DNA from: an uncultured beta proteobacterium
GTDB taxonomy: Bacteria > Pseudomonadota > Gammaproteobacteria > Burkholderiales > Burkholderiaceae_C
Length of the DNA stretch: 64,000 nucleotides
NCBI GenBank assembly: GCA_903920695.1
Contig: CAIXNB010000075.1
Location: 20,715-84,714, forward strand
Direction of reading: 5' to 3'
The position numbers and the translations under genes were made by a program. This document shows, one piece after another, positions 30,040-38,234 of the stretch. The notes under the pieces were generated by a model, which saw only the letters and a program-made list of their open reading frames with translations, did no database searches and was not told the origin of the DNA. Every line of letters begins with the position of its first letter. Position 1 is the first letter of the stretch.

Positions 30040-30687
30040 ATGTTCGACGACTTACTCAACGAATTGCGCAGCAACCCAAGGTTACGCTCGGGTATCGCCT
30101 TGATCATCGGCATATTTTGGTTGTATGGCCTTCTTGTGCTGAACGAAACCTTGCATGAAGAAAACCAACGAAACCAAGCGGCAACGCAGACTCGGGCGCG
30201 CCTACAGGCACTGTTGGCACAGCCGGAGTGGCAATCACGGGCGATGGCGGCCCAGGCCACGGCGGTGCAACTGGAGGGGCGGCTGTGGCAAGCGCCCACG
30301 ACCGGGTTGGCACAAGCAGCCTTTCAGGATTGGCTCAGCGCCACAATGATCCAGGCTGGCATTGCACGCCCACAAATAGCTGTCACAGTCGCCGATGAAA
30401 TCGCTCCTGTAGCATCCAGTCAAGGCGCCAATGTCGCCGGATCAACTCCACCAGGATTGTGGAAAGTTACTGCCAAACTGGGTTTTGAATCCAATGCTCC
30501 GGCGTTGCTGAACTTCTTGAATCTGCTTGAAAACAATGAAAAACAAATTGTGGTCGCCACCCTCAATGTGCGCAAGGAACCCGCGCCACGTGTTGAAATG
30601 GAACTTAGTGGCTATTTCCAAAGGCAGGACGCCTCGGTGCGGACAAGCGAAACAGCAAGGCAGAACAACCTGCCGGCTACGAGATAA
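30040..30687 (+). CDS. GspM/PilO-like component
   Basis: N-terminal TM GIALIIGIFWLYGLLVLNE; size and position; immediately follows L-like gene. Confidence 0.6.
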   Translation: MFDDLLNELRSNPRLRSGIALIIGIFWLYGLLVLNETLHEENQRNQAATQTRARLQALLAQPEWQSRAMAAQATAVQLEGRLWQAPTTGLAQAAFQDWLSATMIQAGIARPQIAVTVADEIAPVASSQGANVAGSTPPGLWKVTAKLGFESNAPALLNFLNLLENNEKQIVVATLNVRKEPAPRVEMELSGYFQRQDASVRTSETARQNNLPATR

Positions 30688-30689
30688 TC

Positions 30690-31130
30690 ATGCGCTTTGT
30701 TCAAGATAACCTTTACCCCTTATTGGCCACCCTGGCTTTAACATTTGCAATTGTTTTCTGGTTTGGGGCTCCGAACCCGCCCCCGATAAAAGCACAGACT
30801 TTGATCGCTGAGCCCTGGAGCCTGCCTAAGGAGGCTGAACACGATGCCAAGAAACCTCTCGATGTCATCAATGCACGCAATTTGTGGGGCATCGTAGCGA
30901 CAAATGCACCAAAGGAGCCCGAATGGCATGTGCTAGGCATTGTCCGAAGCGGGTTAGATCGGTTCATCTTGCTGGCCTTTGAAGGCAAACCGATTGAGAT
31001 GCTCAAAGCCGGCGATGCGCTGCCCGATGGCGTAAAAATCATGCAAATAGAGAAAGACCGTTTTTTCGTGATGACACCAGACAAGAAAAAACTCGCCTTT
31101 GGAATTTACAAAAATGAACCTGCAAAATAG
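30690..31130 (+). CDS. GspC/PilP-like periplasmic component
   Basis: N-terminal TM; WHVLGIVRSGLDRFILLAFEGKPIEMLKAGDALPDGVKIMQIEKDRF resembles a homology-region domain; directly before the secretin gene. Confidence 0.6.
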   Translation: MRFVQDNLYPLLATLALTFAIVFWFGAPNPPPIKAQTLIAEPWSLPKEAEHDAKKPLDVINARNLWGIVATNAPKEPEWHVLGIVRSGLDRFILLAFEGKPIEMLKAGDALPDGVKIMQIEKDRFFVMTPDKKKLAFGIYKNEPAK

Positions 31131-33231
31131 CGTACCTTGCCTGCTGGCGTTGTCCAGCCTGCTGCTGGGCGCTTGTGTCGCCAACCCTCCGATCCTGCCC
31201 GAGCCGTTGGTTAAGGTGCGGGTCGATGCGCGTGTTGAGGCAGCAGGACAAAGCCTGGGATCTCGCAGTCAAGACGATGACAGGGGAACTCTATCAACCA
31301 CCATTGAAAGCACCCCAAAGCCACCGGCTGCAGGCAAACTAAGCACCGTGAAAGACGAAGTGCCAAAGGGTGCAGGCACTGAAGAGGCCAACATCACCGT
31401 CGCATTTGACCAGATGCCCTTGCCCAACTTTGTGCAAGCCGTCTATGGCTTGATTCTGAAGAAAACCTACAGCATGGACCCGCAAGTTGCTGGCCGCAAA
31501 GATCTGGTAACACTGCGTGCCGCGCAACTGCAAACCCCGGCTCAGATTGAAAACGCGGCACGTCTGCTGCTCAAGACTTATGGCGTGGCAGTCAACGATT
31601 TGGGTGCGGGTAACTATCGTATCACCCCCGACAATGTCCAAACCGGCTATGCGCCAGAAATTCTGCGGGGTCGCGCCTTGCCCGAAGTGCCGTTGCCGTT
31701 ACGCCCAATCTACCAGCTGATCGAAATGCAAGCGTTGCGCAGCAGCGAAGTTGCGGGGTGGCTGACGAAAATATTCAGCAGCAAAGTAAACATTGTTGAC
31801 GACTTCAGCCACAACACCTTGATCATAAGCGGTCAGTCCGATGATGTGAGCGCGGTGTTGGCGGCGATCCATGTCCTTGACCAGCCGTTGATGAAAGGCC
31901 GCCAGAGTCAACGCATCAATCCGGTATTCTGGTCTGCTGAAGAGCTTGGCAAAAGACTCAATGAAGTCCTCACCACTGAAGGCTATGCGGTCTCCAGTGC
32001 AGCGCTCGGGTCGGCATCGTTTCCGGTCAATCTGCTTCCCATTCAGGGCATCAATGCCCTCATCGTTTTTGCCGCCGACCCGGCGTTGATGCAACACATC
32101 ATCGACTGGGCCCAGAAGCTCGACAAGCCCAACAACAGCCCGGCCTCGGAGGGAGGCTACTTCACCTACCGGGCGCGTCAGACCAATGCCGAAGATCTGG
32201 CCAAAACTATGCAAGCCGTGTTCGGCGAAATGCAGGCAGCAAGACCGGCCACTGGTGCGGCAACGGCCGGCACGGTGGCTGCAGGTGCTCCAACTGCGGT
32301 CAAGTCATCGCGTGTTGTCGTCAATGCCCCAACCAACACCCTCATCTTTCAGGGTGACACCAAAAATCAGAGTCAACTGTTCAATCTACTGCAGGAATTG
32401 GACAAGCCCGCCAAAGCCGCCCTGATCGAGGTAACAGTGGCTGAAGTCACGCTGGACGATACCAATCAGCTTGGCGTCGAATGGGCATTCGGCGCATCCG
32501 GCGCCAACTATGTCGGTGGCACGCTGGCCGGGGTAACGCTGGGCAACGGCGGCTTGGCGGTGGCTGGCCTGGGCATCGGCACCGGTGGGCTTACTGTGGC
32601 CAAGCTGAGCAGCGCCGGCGACCTGCGCGCCATGCTCAATTTGATGGCTACCAGTAGTAAGGCCAATGTGCTGTCGAGCCCTCGCATTCTGGCGCGCAAT
32701 GGCGAAACAGCGACCATTCAGGTCGGCTCGGAGATTCCCACTATTACCCAACAGCAAACCACGGCGGCCACTGGCGGTACCGGTGTATTGCAGTCCATTC
32801 AGTACCGCAATACCGGCGTCATCCTCAAAGTAAAACCCATCATTTATGCAGGCGACCGAATTGATCTCGAGGTAACCCAGGAAGTCAGCGACAGCACCCG
32901 GGTTGGCGTGGCGGGCTCCCCCATTATCGACACACGCAAGGTGGAGACCCACCTGTCGCTAAAAGACGGCACCCCTGTCTTGCTCGGTGGACTTATTTCG
33001 CAGAACAACAGTCGCTCTGAAACCGGCGTGCCACTGCTCAAGGACATTCCCGGCTTCGGGCAACTGTTTCGCACCAATACTGACATTAATCGCAAGACCG
33101 AGTTACTAGTGTTGATCACTCCCTACATCGTCGCCGACGATCACGACGCCCAGGAGATCACCAACGCCTTTCGTAACCAGCTTGGAGACTGGGCCAAACC
33201 CAAGGCGGACGCAACACCATTAACCCACTAG
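31114..33231 (+). CDS. gspD: Type II secretion secretin with lipoprotein signal (liposecretin)
   Basis: LLALSSLLLGAC lipobox; repeated N-domains; VLSSPRILARNGETATIQVGSEIPTITQ; VPLLKDIPGFGQLFRTN. Confidence 0.93.
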   Translation: MNLQNSVPCLLALSSLLLGACVANPPILPEPLVKVRVDARVEAAGQSLGSRSQDDDRGTLSTTIESTPKPPAAGKLSTVKDEVPKGAGTEEANITVAFDQMPLPNFVQAVYGLILKKTYSMDPQVAGRKDLVTLRAAQLQTPAQIENAARLLLKTYGVAVNDLGAGNYRITPDNVQTGYAPEILRGRALPEVPLPLRPIYQLIEMQALRSSEVAGWLTKIFSSKVNIVDDFSHNTLIISGQSDDVSAVLAAIHVLDQPLMKGRQSQRINPVFWSAEELGKRLNEVLTTEGYAVSSAALGSASFPVNLLPIQGINALIVFAADPALMQHIIDWAQKLDKPNNSPASEGGYFTYRARQTNAEDLAKTMQAVFGEMQAARPATGAATAGTVAAGAPTAVKSSRVVVNAPTNTLIFQGDTKNQSQLFNLLQELDKPAKAALIEVTVAEVTLDDTNQLGVEWAFGASGANYVGGTLAGVTLGNGGLAVAGLGIGTGGLTVAKLSSAGDLRAMLNLMATSSKANVLSSPRILARNGETATIQVGSEIPTITQQQTTAATGGTGVLQSIQYRNTGVILKVKPIIYAGDRIDLEVTQEVSDSTRVGVAGSPIIDTRKVETHLSLKDGTPVLLGGLISQNNSRSETGVPLLKDIPGFGQLFRTNTDINRKTELLVLITPYIVADDHDAQEITNAFRNQLGDWAKPKADATPLTH

Positions 33232-33309
33232 ACAACACGATTCGCGATATCTTTCGCAGATGCATGCGCTGAGCCACCCAGCATGACCCCAAGCTGGCGA
33301 AATGTGCCT

Positions 33310-33636
33310 GCCAGCCTGCCGCAACCGTGCCGGGTCGTATCCGAACTGGTCAAGCAGCGCCTTAAATCGGGCACCGAGTTGTTTTTCTGGCGCAACAACA
33401 TTGGACAGGAAGTTGCCATTGCCATGGAGCCCGCCGGGACCTTCAGGCCATCGAGATCAAGTCTGGCCGCACCTTCACTACCGATTGGCCTCAAGGCATG
33501 CGCAAATGGACCGCGCTGCCCGGCCCAAGCGTTACCGTCCATGTCCATTTTTGGCAGTCTTGGCGCTATGAGCGCCATGGCAGCGCCGTATTGCGCTGGG
33601 GAGTTCTCGCTGGGCGCCATTGACAACGGCTGAAGT
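33310..33636 (+). pseudogene. Degraded 3' remnant of an AAA+/DUF4143-type ATPase gene (frameshifted)
   Basis: VVSELVKQRLKSGTELFFWRNNIGQEV in one frame, then LQAIEIKSGRTFTTDWPQGMRKWTALPG...RYERHGSAVLRWGV in the next; frame change near 33431-33440. Confidence 0.8.
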
Positions 33637-33965
33637 GTCCAACACTCGAAATGCGCTATGCCTTCAATGGCATTCTGCGCTTATCTGGCGGTTGATGCAG
33701 CCTGTTCTAATCGCAGCCTGCCGATCAAACCACTGCCGCTCCTTGAAGGCGCTGCGGTCAACCAGTGCCTGGTACGCTTAGTCCCGGCTTTCCATCTATC
33801 GCAGGCAGCTTGCAGGCCAACCTCCAGCGGCGTTCAATCGGCAAGCATCGCACCTGGCGCCCCTGAGGTCACCGTCCGGCGAGCAAGCGCCATGCTCAAC
33901 CGCTGGCAAACCCTTGGCACAACCACCAAATGTTGTAAAAATAGCAAAAAAGAGTCTCCCATTCA

Positions 33966-33993
33966 TTGACCCTGAGAGTTTGCTTGCTATACT
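33966..33993 (+). promoter_or_regulatory. Predicted sigma-70 promoter
   Basis: TTGACC-N16-TATACT upstream of the exported protein gene at 34111. Confidence 0.6.
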
Positions 33994-34110
33994 GGCCCGG
34001 TCTTTCGAAAGACAGCATGGCAAACCGACACAACCAAGTTGTTCGGCGGCTTGTAATGTAGTTCGGGATATAGTTTGATCGACTATCACTTTTACATAGA
34101 ATGGGTTTGT

Positions 34111-35580
34111 ATGAAAATTAACAAGTTTGCTTTCAATCTGTCGGTTCTCGCTGCTGCTGCCTTGCTCGCATCGGGCGCACAAGCGAACGGAGCAATTACT
34201 CCGAATGCTGCTGGTGCGACAGCCACCACCTACGCTGCAGAAGCGATCGGTGCTGCTACCGCAGTAACCTTGCCCAACATTGTGTACACAATGGGCGTCG
34301 CTCGTGCAGCGGCTGGTCAAGATATGACCATCATTTACGACCTGCCAGCAGGAGCCACTTTCAACACGACACCTGCCGCCCCCACTTTTACGAAGGTTTC
34401 TGGCGGTGGGGTTCCTGTACCCGTAATTACATTGAAGCGTGGCGGTGCAGGTTCTAGCCAAGTGGTTTATTCGGTGTCAATCGATCCCGTCGCTGCGGCA
34501 AACTCCGTGAATGCAACGGACACGTTCACTTTGGTTGCACCAGCTGTAAAACTTGGTGCAACAAGTGTCGGATTGGGTGCCCTGACCCTCAATGTAACTG
34601 TGGTGGATCAGGTTGAGACTGCTTGCGTTGATAACGCTGGCACGACTTCAACTTGCTTTGTTACTTCCAAGCCTGCGACATTGACGAATGTCGCTAATTT
34701 TTATGACACAGTTGCTGGAGCTGTTGGCGTTGCCACCGACACCGCTACAAAAACTGATGTGAATGCACCCGTGCCATTGGCTGGTTTTGTACTTGCTGGA
34801 GATGACACCGCGACTGTTGCCAAAGCGACCGTTCAAATCAGGAACACACTGGCTGGCTATAAGAATGCAGCAAATACCGCAGATTACACCCTGGGCGCAT
34901 CTGATCTGATCTCTGTGACTGTGACCGATCCTACAGGCTTCTTGGGTTTGGCCGCCAATGGTTTGGGTTATGCCTTGTCCTCAGCGCTGGTGTTTGCCCC
35001 GTCTGGAACAACTGCCACCATCGCTACCATTCCCGGTAATGATGCAAACCTGTCAGCGAACCGCTTGTTCTCGTTCACGTCCGATGCAGTCACTCCAATG
35101 GGCGTAGCTCGCACTCTGTCTATCGCTGGGTCTGTGACGCCTGCAGTGGGTGCAGCCCACAACTTCACCGGCAACAGCACTTGGTGGACATGGGGTAGCA
35201 ATGGCACCATTCTGGAAACGCCTATGGCTGCCTACACCACGGGTTACAACAACCGTTTCGTGTTCATGAACTACGGCACAACCGCCGTAACTTACTCCAC
35301 CGCCTGCCTGGTTGAAGCAGGAAAAACCGCTGTTAGCGGAACTGGCGCCACCGGTACGTTGCTGGCTGGTAAGCAAACCGTCGTTCTCGCTGCAGACGTG
35401 TGCACTATCACGGGAACTGCTACTGCGACCGGCAATGCAGCTACTCGCGCTGGCGTTCGTTTCACGATCAATGCGCCTAGTGCCATTGTGAAGGGCGTAT
35501 ACAACAGTGTGAACAATACAACCGGTGCTATCGACTCCATCGAACTGGTGCGTCCCACAACCAACGCAAACCAGTTCTAA
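34111..35580 (+). CDS. Large Ala/Thr/Val-rich exported protein (surface/S-layer-like candidate)
   Basis: Signal peptide MKINKFAFNLSVLAAAALLASGAQA; low-complexity beta-rich sequence; followed by a strong terminator. Confidence 0.75.
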   Translation: MKINKFAFNLSVLAAAALLASGAQANGAITPNAAGATATTYAAEAIGAATAVTLPNIVYTMGVARAAAGQDMTIIYDLPAGATFNTTPAAPTFTKVSGGGVPVPVITLKRGGAGSSQVVYSVSIDPVAAANSVNATDTFTLVAPAVKLGATSVGLGALTLNVTVVDQVETACVDNAGTTSTCFVTSKPATLTNVANFYDTVAGAVGVATDTATKTDVNAPVPLAGFVLAGDDTATVAKATVQIRNTLAGYKNAANTADYTLGASDLISVTVTDPTGFLGLAANGLGYALSSALVFAPSGTTATIATIPGNDANLSANRLFSFTSDAVTPMGVARTLSIAGSVTPAVGAAHNFTGNSTWWTWGSNGTILETPMAAYTTGYNNRFVFMNYGTTAVTYSTACLVEAGKTAVSGTGATGTLLAGKQTVVLAADVCTITGTATATGNAATRAGVRFTINAPSAIVKGVYNSVNNTTGAIDSIELVRPTTNANQF

Positions 35581-35601
35581 TCTAGTTCGCGTTGATCTCA
35601 C

Positions 35602-35625
35602 AAAAGGGGGCTTCGGCCCCCTTTT
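35602..35625 (+). terminator. Intrinsic terminator
   Basis: AAAAGGGGGC-TTCG-GCCCCCTTTT. Confidence 0.88.
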
Positions 35626-35659
35626 GCATGGGGGTTTTTGTTAAAAAGTAAGAGATTGC

Positions 35660-36298
35660 ATGATGATTGTTAAGGCATTTGGGGCTGTTTTACTGGTTCT
35701 GGCAGTATTGAGCGGATGCACATCCGTCAAGCCCACCGCTTCAGCGCCACAGGACGGGCAAATTGAGATTGCGTCAATTGATGTTTCTGCATTGCAGGCA
35801 GCGGCCAATCAAGGTGATTTGGACGCGCAATTTGCGCTTGCGCAGGCATATGAGGTCGGCAATTTGGGATTGCCACTGGACCAGGACAAAGCCTTCCATT
35901 GGTATGGAAAAGCCGCCCATGCAGGGTATGTACCGGCACAGTTTTTTTACGGCGCGATGCACGCCAGTTCCCGCGGGACGCCTTTAGATATCCCTGGCGC
36001 GATTCGCTGGTACCGCAAAGCTGCCGAGCAAAATTATCCTGATGCACTCTATCCCATGGGCTATGCCTATGAGTTGGGTCTGGGAGGTCTTACTGTCGAC
36101 TGGAGTCAGGCACTGTACTGGTATCAAAAGTCGGCCGATGCAGGTAGCGTGTTCGCGTACCAAAGATTGGCAAAGGCTTATCGTAACGGTGAGTTTGGTC
36201 TGACGCCAGACGAGGCGCAAGCACTGCTTTTTGATGCAAAGACAAAGTTGAATCGTGGCGAAGAACTGGTATCCATGCCCGTAGGGCAACAAAAGTAA
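35660..36298 (+). CDS. Sel1-repeat lipoprotein
   Basis: Lipobox AVLSGC; Sel1 repeats AFHWYGKAAHAGYVPAQFFYG, AIRWYRKAAEQNYPDALYPMG, ALYWYQKSADAGSVFAYQRLA. Confidence 0.88.
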   Translation: MMIVKAFGAVLLVLAVLSGCTSVKPTASAPQDGQIEIASIDVSALQAAANQGDLDAQFALAQAYEVGNLGLPLDQDKAFHWYGKAAHAGYVPAQFFYGAMHASSRGTPLDIPGAIRWYRKAAEQNYPDALYPMGYAYELGLGGLTVDWSQALYWYQKSADAGSVFAYQRLAKAYRNGEFGLTPDEAQALLFDAKTKLNRGEELVSMPVGQQK

Positions 36299-36299
36299 C

Positions 36300-38111
36300 T
36301 CAGAGATCGGGCTCCATGACTTGAGAGGCGCAGATGTACTCCGACCACATGCCGTGCATAGCACTTTCAAAGGCATTGGCAAATCGCGGCGCATCGCACA
36401 ATGGCGACGCCAGTAGGTTTTGGCGTAAATTCTCTCTTAGCGAACTCAGCTGCTGTAGATTGCCGATCCGCTCTTTGACGCGCGTTACATAGTCCGCCTT
36501 GTCGGTCGCGATCCAATCCTGCAATCCCGCATTCACAAGAATCCCTACCCCCTGTCGCGACAAAAAAGTCTGCCCGGCCAGAGTGAGCACTGGCACCCCC
36601 ATCCAGAGGCTCTCCACCGTGATGGTCCCGCCGGGGTAGGGAAATGGATCCAGTTGAATATCCACATGGTGATAGGCAGACAAGTACGCATCCCGTGGGG
36701 CTGCGCCTTCCATGGTGATTCGGTCTTCACCTACTCCGTACACGCCAAAACGCCGAATCAGATCAACCCGGGCGTTCAGGTGATCGAGTTGCTTCGTCTT
36801 GAAGAGGATTCGGCAAGAAGGCACAGCGTTCATTAACTGTGCCCACACAGAGATCACTTGATCATTCACTTTGGACAAGTTGTTGAAGCAACCGAATGTA
36901 ATGAAACCATTTGCCAAGGCAGGCAATGGTGAGACGGGGATGTTCAGATCAGGCGCTGCAAAGCAAAGCCGTGTTTCAGGAAGTCTCCAGATTTTCTCCG
37001 TAAAGTACTGCTCCTCGGACTTGGGCAGTGTCCATGGATCGGCCAATAGATAGTCCATGGCGCTCAATCCGGTTGACGCAAAGTAGCCAAGCCAGCTCAC
37101 CTGAACAGGTGCCGCCTTCCACGCGAAAACGGGCAGGCGATTCAAGGCGGTATGCCCCGAGAGGTCAATTAGAATATTGATTCTATCGCTGTTGATCAGT
37201 GCCGCCAGCTCGGAATCAGTCATCTCATTGGCCGCAGTCCATTGCCTAAACGCTGGCTGAAGGCGCGCGGTGAGCGCGTCATGGACGTGATGCGTGCTGT
37301 ATGCGAATAGGTCCAACTGCGAGTGCGTGTTAGCTTTCAATGCGCGTACCACGGCTTCCAAAAAATAGCCCACCGGGTGCTGCCTCAAATCTGGGGAAAC
37401 GAATCCCACACGCAAACGCCGCACACCAGCGAAGTCTTCGCGCCGATGCGTAAAAGGGCGAACAACGCGCTCCACCAAGGCTCCATAACGCTTGGCCTCC
37501 TCAAATATGACAGTCGAATCATGGGCAAGATAATTGTGAATCCACACAATATTGCTTTGGACTGCGGCCAAGTCGGGCCGATGCGACAATGATATTTGGA
37601 AGCAAACTAAAGCCTCTTCCATCCTCCCCAGATCAAGAAGTACCGACCCCAAGTTGCTGTGTGCTTCTGCGAAATCCGATTTGATCTGCACCGCAAGGCG
37701 ATAACTTGCAATGGCTTCGTTCGGCCGTCCAGCATTGCGTAGCGCCACACCTAGCGTGTTGTGCACTTCGGGATCGAAGGGCAGACACTGAGCAGCCCTT
37801 TGAAGCGCCAATAAAGCATTCTTGCCCTGTAAATGCAAGGACGCTCCCAGAAATTTCCAAACTATTCCGGCGTCTGGAAATGTCCGGATTAAATGTAGTG
37901 CACGCGCTTCCAACTCCAAGTATTTGCGTGCACCAAACAACGCTGCCAGCGCGTGCATGTCAGAGACAGCCAATAAGGCTGGCGCAACGACAGCCTCTTC
38001 AACCTGAACAGCGCAGCATTTTTTCCATTTCTTGCCGCTGCCACAAGGGCAAGGATCATTTCTTCCGACTCTCAACTTCAGTACACCTGTATTTGTCAAT
38101 GAAAGCAGCAT
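36300..38111 (-). CDS. SEC-C motif + TPR + O-GlcNAc-transferase/SPINDLY-like glycosyltransferase
   Basis: VGRNDPCPCGSGKKWKKCC; TPR NTLGVALRNAGRPNEAIASYRLAVQI; OGT-like INILIDLSGHTALNRLPVFAWKAAPVQVSWLGYFASTGLSAMDYLLADPW. Confidence 0.9.
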   Translation of the reverse strand: MLLSLTNTGVLKLRVGRNDPCPCGSGKKWKKCCAVQVEEAVVAPALLAVSDMHALAALFGARKYLELEARALHLIRTFPDAGIVWKFLGASLHLQGKNALLALQRAAQCLPFDPEVHNTLGVALRNAGRPNEAIASYRLAVQIKSDFAEAHSNLGSVLLDLGRMEEALVCFQISLSHRPDLAAVQSNIVWIHNYLAHDSTVIFEEAKRYGALVERVVRPFTHRREDFAGVRRLRVGFVSPDLRQHPVGYFLEAVVRALKANTHSQLDLFAYSTHHVHDALTARLQPAFRQWTAANEMTDSELAALINSDRINILIDLSGHTALNRLPVFAWKAAPVQVSWLGYFASTGLSAMDYLLADPWTLPKSEEQYFTEKIWRLPETRLCFAAPDLNIPVSPLPALANGFITFGCFNNLSKVNDQVISVWAQLMNAVPSCRILFKTKQLDHLNARVDLIRRFGVYGVGEDRITMEGAAPRDAYLSAYHHVDIQLDPFPYPGGTITVESLWMGVPVLTLAGQTFLSRQGVGILVNAGLQDWIATDKADYVTRVKERIGNLQQLSSLRENLRQNLLASPLCDAPRFANAFESAMHGMWSEYICASQVMEPDL

Positions 38112-38234
38112 GTCCGAAGCGAAATCCTCACAAGAAAATTGCGCAACTTAGCCTGTAATATGATGTACGACAGTCTACCGCAAGCGCAAGCTCAGGCGCC
38201 CAATGCCCTGCCAACTACTAGTCAGAAAAGCCGA

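Noticed and set aside
33658-33969. 103-aa plus-strand ORF as a real gene
   Set aside because: No domain, no plausible RBS, lies in the decayed segment next to the ATPase relic.
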